From Pseudonocardia sp. CNS-139 (GTDB lineage Bacteria > Actinomycetota > Actinomycetes > Mycobacteriales > Pseudonocardiaceae): a stretch of DNA of 64,000 nt. The notes beneath the pieces are model-generated. The model did no database searches. It was given only the letters and a program-made list of their open reading frames with translations, and was not told where the DNA came from. Shown here in pieces: positions 56,287-64,000 of the stretch. The stretch is from NCBI GenBank assembly GCA_001942415.1, contig MKJX01000175.1, forward strand, positions 1 through 64,000, written 5' to 3'. Position 1 is the stretch's first letter. The number at the start of each line of letters is the position of its first letter. The position numbers and the translations under genes are program-made.

Positions 56287-57182
56287 TCAGTCCCCGCCCA
56301 GCCGGCCCGCCAGCCCGTCGAGGATGCAGGTCAGGCCCAGGTCGAACAGGCCGTCCAGGTCGAGGTCGAAGTCCAGCGCGAACACCCGCTGGACCATCGG
56401 GAACCCGCCCCCGGCGACGAGCGCGGTCAGCGCACCCATCGTCGAGCGGACCCACTCGTCGTTGTCCATGCCCGACTCCGCCACGGCCTGCGCCTCGGTC
56501 TCCAGGTTCACCGCCAGCCCGCGCACGAAGCTGAACAGCATGATCTGCACGTTGAACGCCGCGGTGGTGTCGAGCCCGCGGCCGTCCAGCGCGGCGAGCA
56601 CGAACTCGGAGTGCGCGAGCGCGCTGGCGACGGGCTGCGGACGGGTCAGCGACATGGCCGCGGCCAGCCAGGGGTGGCGCCGGAAGCAGGCCCACTGCGT
56701 GCGGGCCGCGGTCTCCAGGGCCGGTCGCCAGCCGGCCGGCCGGGCGGCCGGCAGCGGCACCTCGCCGAACGCGCGGTCGACCATCATCAGCAGCAGGTCG
56801 TCCTTGCCGGGGACGTGCTGGTAGAGCGACATCGTCGCGATCCCCAGCTCGGCCCCGACCCGGCGCATCGACAGCGTGCCGAGCCCCTCGCGTCGGCCAC
56901 GCGGATCGCCGTCGTCACGATCCGGTCCGCGGCCGGCCCGGGCGGCGGCGGGGTGCGGGCCGCGCGGGCGCGTTCGGCGACGACCGTGCCGACGCCGCGC
57001 ACCGACCGGACCAGCCCCTCCTGCCGGAGCGTGGTGAGCGCCTTGGTCGCGGTGGCCATCGCGACGCCGAAGCGCTGCATCAGCTCGCGCGTGGACGGCA
57101 CCCGCTCCCCGGGGGCCAGCTCGCCGGCGACGATCAGGGCCCGCAGCTCGGCGGCGATGCGGGCGGATGCGGGCTCGGTCAC
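56287..57182 (-). CDS. GntR-TetR hybrid transcriptional regulator (frameshifted)
   Basis: GTG 57182. The N-terminal 75 residues are a GntR winged helix (SARIAAELRALIVAGELAPG...VPSTRELMQRFGVAMATATKAL). After an Ala/Pro linker and one restored base near 56885, the rest is a complete TetR module: HTH GTLSMRRVGAELGIATMSLYQHVPGKDDLL plus a ligand-binding domain with the tetracyclin-repressor-like C-terminal pattern (WRPALETAARTQWACFRRHPWLAAAMS). Two DNA-binding domains in one chain are unusual but recurrent in actinobacteria. It is divergent from the FAD monooxygenase it probably controls. Confidence 0.85.
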
Positions 57183-57208
57183 ACCGGTCTCCCTCCGGTC
57201 CTGGTGCC

Positions 57209-57269
57209 CTAGTGCACATGGCCGCGGCAGGAGCGCTTCCCGGCCGACGGAGCCACCGTAGTGCACTAG
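57209..57269. promoter_or_regulatory. Operator candidates for the GntR-TetR regulator
   Basis: CTAGTGCAC (57209-57217) and GTGCACTAG (57261-57269) form a widely spaced perfect inverted repeat, and TAGTGCACTA (57259-57268) is itself a palindrome. Nearer the monooxygenase start, TCGTACA occurs twice in tandem (57324-57337). Two distinct site types would suit a regulator with two DNA-binding domains. Confidence 0.55.
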
Positions 57270-57374
57270 TGCTCTTCCCGAGAATCAGCAGCTCACAGGC
57301 GTTTTCGTCGTTGCCTCCGCTGTTCGTACATCGTACAGTCACTGTCGTCAGCAGCGAACGAGAGGAGCCGTACG

Positions 57375-58561
57375 ATGCACGAGAAGGACGTCCTGATCTC
57401 CGGGGCCGGGATCGCCGGGCCCGCGCTGGCGCACTGGCTGAGCCGAGCCGGCTACCGGCCCACGATCGTCGAGCGCGCCCCCGCACCCCGGCCCGGCGGG
57501 CAGACCGTCGACGTCCGGGGCGCGGCGCGCACCGTGGTCGAGCGCATGGGGCTGCTCGACGCCGTCATGGCGATCCGCGTGGACGAGCGCGGCATCGCGT
57601 ACGTCGACACGCAGGGCCGGCACCGCGCCGAGATCCCCGCCGACGCGTTCGGCGGCGAGGGCATCGTCGCGGAGATCGAGGTGCTGCGCGGCGACCTCGC
57701 GCAGCTGCTGTACGACGCCACCCGCGACCGCACCGAGTACCTGTTCGACGACGCGATCACCGCGATCGAGCAGGACGCCGACGGCGTCACGGTCCGGTTC
57801 CGCCGGTCACCGGAGCGCCGGTTCGCGCTGGTCGTCGGCGCGGACGGGCTGCAGTCGGGCGTGCGCGCGCTCGCGTTCGGGCCCGCGGACCGGTACGTGC
57901 AGCCGCTCGGCTGCGCCGTCGCCTACTTCACCGCCCCCAACCGCTACCGGCTCGACGGCTGGTTCGAGATGTACAACGCGCCCGGCACGATGCTGGCGCT
58001 GCGCCCGGACCGCGACCCCGCGACGGTCAAGGCGCTGCTCGCGCTGCGGCCGCCCCGGCCCGGCGACCGGCGCAGCGTGCTCGCGGAGGCGTTCGCCGGC
58101 ACCGGCTGGGTGGCGACCAGGTCGTCGCCGACCTCCCGGACAGCGCGGACGTCTTCTCCGAGGAGCTGGGCCAGGTGCACATGGACACCTGGTCGGCCGG
58201 GCGGGTGGTGCTGCTCGGGGACGCGGCGTGGTGCCCGTCGCCGCTCTCCGGCCTCGGCACGAGCACGGCGCTCGTCGGCGCGTACGTGCTGGCCGGCGAG
58301 CTGGCGCGAGCCGGGGGCGACCACCGCGCGGCGTTCGCGGCCTACGAGTCGGTGCTGCGGCCCTACGTCACGCAGGCGCAGGTGCTCCCGCCCGGCGGCG
58401 TCGACGGGTTCGTCCCGGCGTCCCGGCTGATGATCGCGCTGCGGACGCTGACGGCCCGCTTCATGACGCGGTGGCCGCTGCGGAACATGGTCGCCAAGGA
58501 GTTCACCAAGGCCGAGGCGATCGAGCTGCCGGACTACTCGCCCGACCCGGTGTCCTGCTGA
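57375..58561 (+). CDS. FAD-dependent monooxygenase (aromatic hydroxylase type, frameshifted)
   Basis: ATG 57375 follows GAGAGGAG. The FAD GXGXXG motif is [19 protein letters not shown]; the middle DG motif is [14 protein letters not shown]. After a break near 58120 (restored G gives [15 protein letters not shown]) comes the GD motif [30 protein letters not shown]. At about 395 residues it resembles TetX/RdmE-like hydroxylases that inactivate or tailor polyketides. Divergent regulation by a drug-sensing-type repressor suggests response to an aromatic compound. Its 3' end overlaps xseB by 28 bases, tail to tail. Confidence 0.87.
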
Positions 58562-58767
58562 CGCTCGTCACCGAGGACCTTCTCGACGCGCTCGCGGGCG
58601 CCGGCCAGCTGCTCCTCGCAGCGGCGGGCCAGCGCCTCGCCGCGCTCCCACAGCGCCACGGACTCGTCCAGGCCGAGCCCGCCCGCCTCCAGCGCGCGGA
58701 CCACCTCGGCCAGCTCGTCGCGGGCCTGCTCGTAGTCCAGCCCCTCCACCGGGGCGCGTTCGGTCAC
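58534..58767 (-). CDS. xseB: Exodeoxyribonuclease VII small subunit
   Basis: An intact 77-residue protein from GTG 58767 in a GTGA overlap with xseA. The conserved helix pair is [45 protein letters not shown]. It is the multi-copy helical subunit of the ExoVII complex that degrades single-stranded DNA. Confidence 0.93.
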   Translation of the reverse strand: MTERAPVEGLDYEQARDELAEVVRALEAGGLGLDESVALWERGEALARRCEEQLAGARERVEKVLGDERQQDTGSGE

Positions 58768-60001
58768 GTCGTGCTCGCTCTCTCGTCCAGTACCTCGGCG
58801 GCCACCGCGCCGTCGGCGACCCGGATGCGCAGCCGGTCGCCCGCCCCGACCTCCGTGATGGACCGCAGCACGGGCAGCGGGGCGTCGCCGGTCAGCCGCT
58901 GCACCACGGCGTACCCGCGGGCGAGCGTCGCGGCCGGGCCGAGCGTCGCCAGCCGGGCCCGGACGTGCTCCAGGTCGGTGGCCCGCCGGTCGAGGCCGCG
59001 CACCAGGCTGCCGTGGGCGCCCGCGCGGAGCCGCTCGACCTCGGTGTGCCGGGCCTCCAGCGCGCGCAGCGGGTCGGCGATCACCGGGCGCCCGCGCAGC
59101 GCGGCGAGCAGCCGCTCCTCCCGGTCGACCCACCCGGCCAGCGCGCGGCGGGCCCGGTCGCGCAGCCCGGCGATCCGGGCCGTCTCCTCGGCGAGGTCCG
59201 GGACGAGCCGGCGCCCGGCCTCCGTCGGCGTGGAACAGCGCAGGTCGGCGACGTGGTCGACGAGCGGGGTGTCGGGCTCGTGCCCGATCGCGGACACCAC
59301 GGGCGTGCGGCAGGCGGCGACGGCCCGGCACAGCGTCTCGTCGGAGAACGGGAGCAGGTCCTCGACGCTCCCGCCGCCGCGGGCCAGCACGATCACGTCG
59401 ACGGCCGGGTCGCGGTCCAGCGCCCCCAGCGCGTCGACGATCTGCGGCACGGCCAGCGCACCCTGCATCGCCGTGTTCTCGATCCGGAACCGGACGGCCG
59501 GCCAGCGGCCCTGGGCGTTCGTCACGACGTCGTGCTCGGCGGCCGACGCCCGGCCGGTCACGAGCCGATGCAGCCGGGCAGGAACGGCAGGCGGCGCTTG
59601 CGGGCCTGGTCGAACAGGCCCTCCGCGGCGAGCAGCCGGCGCAGCCGCTCGATGCGGGCGAGCAGCTCCCCGATGCCGACGGCGCGGATCTCGTCGACGC
59701 GCAGGCTGAGCGTGCCGCGGCCGAGGAAGAACGACGGCTTGCCGTGCACGACCACCCGGTTGCCCTCGGCGACCGCGGGCCCGCCCTCGCGCACGAGCAT
59801 GATCGGGGCCGTGAGCTGCAACGACACGTCGGCGGCCGGGTCGCGCAGCGTGAGGAACGCGGTGCCGGTGCCGGCGCGGGCCGTCACCTGCGCGAGCTGG
59901 CCCTCCACCCACACCGCGCCCAGCCGGTCGACCCACTCGGCGATCTTGCGCGCCACCGTGCGCACCGGCCACGGCTGCTCCGCCGAGTTCGGCGAGCTCA
60001 C
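58764..60001 (-). CDS. xseA: Exodeoxyribonuclease VII large subunit (frameshifted)
   Basis: GTG 60001. It has an N-terminal OB-fold ([38 protein letters not shown]) and the [20 protein letters not shown] linker. After one restored G near 59568 ([16 protein letters not shown]) comes the catalytic domain with [20 protein letters not shown] and [27 protein letters not shown]. The C-terminal coiled coil is followed by LARGYAVV. The length is about 412 residues. It overlaps both its upstream and downstream neighbours by GTGA. Confidence 0.93.
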
Positions 60002-60591
60002 GTCGCGTCCTCGCTGGCGCTCGGCCTCAACGTGACGCGCTGCTGTATCGGATGGTGCCCTCGCAAGCTCGGGTCACGTCTCCGTGACGTGGTGATCCGG
60101 TTCGACAGCATCGTGACGTACGGCGGGCGGTCCTCGTGCGTCGTCTCCCACGCGAGCAGCGCACGCAGGTCGTCGACGCTCAGGTGGCGCAGCCGGCCCC
60201 GCAGCTGCGGGATCGTCAGCGTCCCGTACTCGGGCAGGACGTTCGGGCCGGTCGGCGCGGGCTCGGGGTCGGCCGCCGGCTCGGGTTCCGGCACCTCGTC
60301 GACGTCGACCTGCGCGGGCACGGCGCCGTTGCGGGCGGGCGGCTCCTCGTCCTCGTCGTCGAACGTCGCCCAGCCCGGGCGCTCCTCGACCGGGCGCAGC
60401 ACGCTCAGCGCGCGGTCGCCCTTGATCGCGAGGTCGGTGACCCGCTGCTGCATGCGCATCGACACCTGCAGCGCCTGGCTGACCGCGGTCACGGGGAACT
60501 CGACGACGAGCCGCGGCAGCTCCCTGGCCTGCTCCACGGCGGTGGCGACGAGGCCGGCGGCGACGCGGACCGGCAGCGGAAGCGGACTCAT
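59998..60591 (-). CDS. Lipid droplet-associated protein (Rv1109c-like)
   Basis: An intact 197-residue protein from ATG 60591. The first 60 residues form an amphipathic/hydrophobic helix region ([29 protein letters not shown]) of the type that coats lipid droplets in rhodococci and mycobacteria. An acidic Pro-rich linker follows, then a small conserved domain [31 protein letters not shown]. Position between xseA and ispH is the same as Rv1109c. Its stop overlaps the xseA start. Confidence 0.85.
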   Translation of the reverse strand: MSPLPLPVRVAAGLVATAVEQARELPRLVVEFPVTAVSQALQVSMRMQQRVTDLAIKGDRALSVLRPVEERPGWATFDDEDEEPPARNGAVPAQVDVDEVPEPEPAADPEPAPTGPNVLPEYGTLTIPQLRGRLRHLSVDDLRALLAWETTHEDRPPYVTMLSNRITTSRRRDPSLRGHHPIQQRVTLRPSASEDAT

Positions 60592-60655
60592 GCGACACAG
60601 TCTCCCCCGCCGCCCGCCGGCCGGCACGACCACCCGACGGCTCCCGCACGCGCCC

Positions 60656-60661
60656 GTAGGC
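60656..60661 (+). promoter_or_regulatory. Leaderless -10 box of ispH
   Basis: TAGGCT at 60656-60661 lies 8 bases before the ispH ATG, with no ribosome binding site between. This is the standard actinobacterial leaderless arrangement, with transcription starting at the A of ATG. Confidence 0.6.
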
Positions 60662-60669
60662 TGGGGCCC

Positions 60670-61629
60670 ATGTCGGGATCGACCAAGCGCGTCCTGCTCG
60701 CCAAGCCCCGCGGCTACTGCGCCGGCGTCGACCGCGCCGTCGAGGCCGTCGAGCAGGCGCTGGAGAAGCACGGCGCGCCCGTCTACGTCCGCAAGCAGAT
60801 CGTCCACAACGTGCACGTCGTCGAGACGCTGAGCGAGCGCGGCGCGATCTTCGTCGACGAGACCGACGAGGTGCCGGAGGGCGCGCTCGTCGTGTTCTCG
60901 GCGCACGGGGTCTCCCCCGCCGTGCACGAGCAGGCCCGGGAGCGCGGCCTCCGCACGATCGACGCGACGTGCCCGCTGGTCACGAAGGTGCACCAGGAGG
61001 CGAAGCGGTTCGCCCGCGAGGACTACGACATCCTGCTCGTCGGCCACCGCGGCCACGAGGAGGTCGAGGGCACCTCGGGCGAGGCGCCCCGGCACGTCCA
61101 GCTCGTCGACTCCGCCGCCGACATCGAGAACGTCACAGTCCGCGACCCGGACAAGGTGGTCTGGCTCTCCCAGACCACGCTGTCGGTCGACGAGACGATG
61201 GAGACCGTGCGCGCGCTGCGCGAGAAGTTCCCGTCGCTGCAGGACCCGCCGTCCGACGACATCTGCTACGCCACGCAGAACCGCCAGGTCGCGGTCAAGA
61301 CGATGGCGCCGCACTGCGACCTCGTGATCGTGGTCGGCTCCAGGAACTCGTCCAACTCGGTGCGGCTGGTCGAGGTCGCGCTGCAGGCCGGGGCCGGGGC
61401 CGCCTACCTCGTGGACTACGCCCGCGAGATCGAGGAGAAGTGGCTCGACGGCGTCGGCACGGTGGGCCTGACCAGCGGCGCGTCCGTGCCGGAGGTGCTG
61501 GTGCGGGGCGTGCTCGACTTCCTCGCCGAACGCGGCTGGGAGACGGTGGACGAGGTCACGACCGCCGAGGAGACCCTGACGTTCGCCCTCCCCCGCGAGC
61601 TGCGTCCCGCCCGGAGCGCCGCTCGCTGA
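60670..61629 (+). CDS. ispH: 4-hydroxy-3-methylbut-2-enyl diphosphate reductase IspH (LytB)
   Basis: The last enzyme of the MEP isoprenoid pathway, an iron-sulfur reductase giving IPP and DMAPP. An intact 319-residue protein with the three cluster-binding Cys at 17 ([12 protein letters not shown]), 101 ([12 protein letters not shown]) and 199 ([11 protein letters not shown]), plus the [14 protein letters not shown] and [15 protein letters not shown] blocks. It is one of the few intact housekeeping genes here. It is divergent from the lipid droplet gene and convergent with DUF6542. Confidence 0.96.
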   Translation: MSGSTKRVLLAKPRGYCAGVDRAVEAVEQALEKHGAPVYVRKQIVHNVHVVETLSERGAIFVDETDEVPEGALVVFSAHGVSPAVHEQARERGLRTIDATCPLVTKVHQEAKRFAREDYDILLVGHRGHEEVEGTSGEAPRHVQLVDSAADIENVTVRDPDKVVWLSQTTLSVDETMETVRALREKFPSLQDPPSDDICYATQNRQVAVKTMAPHCDLVIVVGSRNSSNSVRLVEVALQAGAGAAYLVDYAREIEEKWLDGVGTVGLTSGASVPEVLVRGVLDFLAERGWETVDEVTTAEETLTFALPRELRPARSAAR

Positions 61630-62175
61630 CCGGCCGCTCCTTCGGCTCCTTCTCCTTCTTGGCGGCGGCGCCGGCGCCTCGACGGGCCGTTGCAGCAGCA
61701 TCCGCACGAACCCGATCGCCAGCACGCTGCCGGTGGCCCACGCCATGATCGGGAACGCGTTGACCAGCGGCGCGCCGATCACGAGCAGCCGGTCGGCCAC
61801 GCCCTGACCGGGGCGCGGGTCGCCGGCCAGCAGCACCACGATCGGCACCGCCGCGGCCACCAGCAGCGGCGGCTGCACCATCGGGCCGAAGAGCCCGTCG
61901 CGGCGCACCCACGCCACCGCGAGCACGCACCCCGCGATGTGGCAGATCGTGAACGCGGTGCCGAGGCCGCCGAGCTGCGTCAGATCGACGAGTACTCCGA
62001 CGGCCGTGAGCGCCGCGGCCAGCCCGACCGCCGCGATCGGCCGCACCCCGGGCACCGTGGCCAGCACGGACCGTTCGGCCATCGGCCAGCCGCCCACCCG
62101 CACGACCGGCGACTCGCCGGTGTCGGCCCGCAGTCGCCGGCGCGGCGGGGGCGCGTCGAGCTCGTCGTCGTTCAC
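61556..62175 (-). CDS. DUF6542 membrane protein (Rv1111c-like, frameshifted at 3' end)
   Basis: GTG 62175. A charged N-terminus is followed by four hydrophobic segments ([70 protein letters not shown]). Near 61670 the natural basic tail ([17 protein letters not shown]) is reached only after a shift. In that frame the stop is at 61556, inside the 3' end of ispH. It is the counterpart of Rv1111c. The function is unknown. Confidence 0.75.
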
Positions 62176-62185
62176 CGGCGGGGCC

Positions 62186-63709
62186 TCATCCCGTCACGGT
62201 AGCCCGCGGCTCCGGCCACCCGTCGCCGCCGGGGCGCTCGGCCCGGCTCAGCCCGTGCAGGTCGACCAGCGAGTCGGCGGCCGACGCGACCAGCTCGGGC
62301 GCGAGACCGTGCGCGGGATGCGCTCGACCTGGCTCTGCTCGGGCAGCTCCGCGTCGGTGACCTCCAGGTCGTGAGCCGGCGCGCGGTGACGAGCACGCGG
62401 GCCTCCAGCGACGAGACCGTCTGGTTGTAGCTGGCGACGGCCGAGTCCAGGCTGCGACCGAGCTTCGCGACGTGGGTGCCCATCGTGGCGAGCCGGCTGT
62501 GCAGCTCCTTGCCCAGCTGGTGGACCTGCGCGGCGTTGCGGGCCAGCGCCTCCTGCCGCCAGCTGTACGCGACCGTGCGCAGCAGCGCGATCAGCGTGGT
62601 GGGCGTGGCGATCACGACGTTGCTGGCGAACGCGTGCTCCAGCAGCGCCGGGTCGGCCTGCAGCGCGGCCTCCAGGAACGGGTCGCCCGGCACGAACAGC
62701 ACCACGAACTCCGGCGACGGCTGGAACGCCGCCCAGTAGCTCTTCGCGCTGAGCGTGTCGACGTGCTGGCGCAGCTGGCGGGCGTGGGCGCCCAGCCGCT
62801 CGCGGTGGACGGCCGGGTCGCGCGACTCGACGGCCTCCAGGTACGCCGCGAACGGGACCTTCGCGTCGACGACGACCTGCTTGCCGCCCGCCAGGTGGAC
62901 GACGAGATCGGGCCGCACGCCGCCGTCCTCGCCCTGGGCCACGACCTGCGTGGAGAAGTCGCAGTGCTCGACCATGCCGGCGAGCTGCACGATGCGCTCC
63001 AGCTGCAGCTCGCCCCACCGGCCCCGGACCTGCGCGCCCGCAGCGCGTTGACCAGCTGCTTCGTCTCGTCCTGGAGGCGCTCGGAGCTGGCCCGCATGGC
63101 GCTGACCTGCTCGCGCAGCCCGGCGTAGGCCGACTCGCGCTCCTTCTCGACCGTGCGCAGCTGGCCCTCGACGCGCTGGAGCGTGGCCGCGACCGGGTCG
63201 AGCAGCTTGCCGAGCGCCGCGGCGCGGGCGGTGGCGTCGCCGTCGGCACGGGCGGCCAGCGCGGCCGTCGCCTCCTTGATGCGGCCCTCGGCCAGCGCGA
63301 CGAACTGCTCGTTGTTGCGGGCCAGCGCGTCGGCCGAGAGGGCCTGGAACGCCTGCTTGAGCTCGGCGTCGCGGCGGGTGAGCAGGGCCTCGCGCTGGGC
63401 GCCCGCCGCGCGTTCGCCGCGCAGCGCCGCCGACGCGGCCGCCGCCTCGGACTCGGCCGCCCGCAGCCGCTCCGCGGCCCGGTCGTGCGCCTCGCCCACC
63501 TCGCGCAGCCGCTCCAGCAGGCCGGCCCGTTCGGCACGCAGGCCGGCGGCGTCGGCACGCAGCATGGCGGAGGCGTCGGCGGCGGCCCGCGCGGCCTCCG
63601 CCGCCGTGAGCCGGGACCGGGAGACGGCGAGGAACCACGCGGCCGCCGCGCCCAGCGCCGCGCCCACGATCACGCCGATGAGCAGCACGGATACGGTCGG
63701 TGCGTCCAC
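62186..63709 (-). CDS. rmuC: RmuC-family DNA recombination protein (three frameshifts)
   Basis: GTG 63709. It has an N-terminal membrane anchor (VLLIGVIVGAALGAAAAWFLAV) and a long coiled coil of about 190 residues. The RmuC nuclease-like domain follows, with RGRWGELQLERIVQLAGM, VVVDAKVPFAAYLEAVES, YWAAFQPSPEFVVLFVPGDPFL, NVVIATPTTLIALLRTVAYSWRQE and KLGRSLDSAVASYNQ. Breaks lie near 63045, 62375 and 62310, and the restored tail ends EPRATVTG. RmuC limits DNA inversions between short inverted repeats, which is notable beside an inverted-repeat array. Confidence 0.9.
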
Positions 63710-63819
63710 GGCTCCAGGGTGCACACGGGCACCGACAGAACCGGGGACGCCACGCCGGGCCGATGCCCAACGGCCGTGACCGATCGGCAAGCGGTCGAAC
63801 GCATGGTCGAGCAGCACCG

Positions 63820-63934
63820 CGACTCGCGCACACAAATCCAGCGACTCGCGGGAACGGCCCGCGAGTCGCCGGAAAAGTGCTCGCGAGTCGCGGTGAAAGT
63901 GCACGCGAGTCGCGCTCTGGGTGTACGCGAGTCG
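63820..63934. repeat. 22-bp-period inverted repeat array, locus 3
   Basis: One left unit CGACTCGCGCACAC (63820-63833), spacer AAATCCAG and a central hairpin (63842-63868, arms CGACTCGCGGG/CCCGCGAGTCG) are followed by right units at 63877, 63899 and 63921. The spacers are CCGGAAAA, CGGTGAAA and CGCTCTGG. Read in reverse complement, the right side has the same spacer order as the left side of locus 1, with one change in each of two spacers and the third unchanged. It ends 3 bases before the stop codon of the ogt-like gene. Confidence 0.9.
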
Positions 63935-63937
63935 CGC

Positions 63938-64000
63938 TCAGCGGGACTCGTGGTCCAGCAGCTGCCGCTTGACGGTCACGCCCCAGCGGAACCCGCGCAG
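63938..64000 (-). CDS. Methylated-DNA-protein cysteine methyltransferase, C-terminal end only
   Basis: The last 20 codons read LRGFRWGVTVKRQLLDHESR and stop. The GGYRWGxxRKRxLLxxE ending is typical of Ogt/Ada alkyltransferases that repair O6-methylguanine. The active-site PCHRV region lies outside the window. The call rests on this short tail alone. Confidence 0.55.
   Translation of the reverse strand: MRGFRWGVTVKRQLLDHESR

Noticed and set aside
1-64000. tRNA, rRNA or tmRNA genes
   Set aside because: I found no segment with a cloverleaf pattern or the conserved TTCGA-type arm in a non-coding stretch long enough to hold one.

Overview
The window is very GC-rich DNA from an actinomycete. It is most likely Pseudonocardia or another member of the Pseudonocardiaceae. 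Supporting features are mshB (mycothiol synthesis), frequent GTG starts, many GTGA and ATGA gene overlaps, leaderless-type promoters, and gene order matching mycobacteria. The typA, lpqW-like, mshB and Rv1171-like genes, with a NUDIX gene and a pterin dehydratase nearby, resemble the Rv1159A-Rv1171 neighbourhood of M. tuberculosis. The fumC, glpX, DUF4245, xseB, xseA, lipid-droplet protein, ispH, DUF6542 and ychF set resembles Rv1098c-Rv1112. The genus is an inference.

Layout. 0-3 kb: a GNAT acetyltransferase, two small hypothetical or membrane genes and mshB. 3-16 kb: two complete oligopeptide ABC transporters transcribed towards each other, with a DUF559 protein gene between them that is bracketed by two palindromes. 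16-20 kb: an LpqW-like lipoprotein and typA. 20-23.5 kb: a second DUF559-type gene, an SRPBCC-NUDIX fusion and a DivIVA-like coiled-coil protein. 23.5-28.7 kb: a repeat array, a two-component system, a LolA/MucB-like lipoprotein carrier and an ABC-2 exporter. 28.7-35 kb: a four-gene polysaccharide operon made of UDP-glucose dehydrogenase, a processive GT2 synthase and two beta-helix proteins. 35-39 kb: pterin dehydratase, a shortened MFS gene, an ArsR regulator, a nitrilase-family enzyme and DAHP synthase behind an aromatic leader peptide. 39-45 kb: an ECF42-type sigma factor with its DGPF partner, a hydrolase, a GT1 glycosyltransferase and an FkbM methyltransferase. 45-48.3 kb: a toxin-antitoxin patch (AbiE-like pair, HigBA, GNAT) whose base and codon use look less extreme. 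48.3-64 kb: mostly housekeeping genes, ending in rmuC and the 3' end of an ogt-like gene.

Two general points affect all annotation here. First, more than half of the genes, including typA, ychF, fumC, glpX and xseA, are broken by single frameshifts. Where family conservation lets the missing base be guessed, it is nearly always a G (or GG) lost from the coding strand. I treat these genes as one CDS each and give approximate shift positions. Second, an unusual repeat occurs at three places (23.5, 39.0 and 63.8 kb). It consists of 14-bp units with conserved 8-bp spacers (22-bp period), arranged in inverted order around a central hairpin, and it always ends within a few bases of a minus-strand stop codon. 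This array, the aromatic leader peptide before DAHP synthase, and the palindrome-bracketed DUF559 gene are the most interesting signals.
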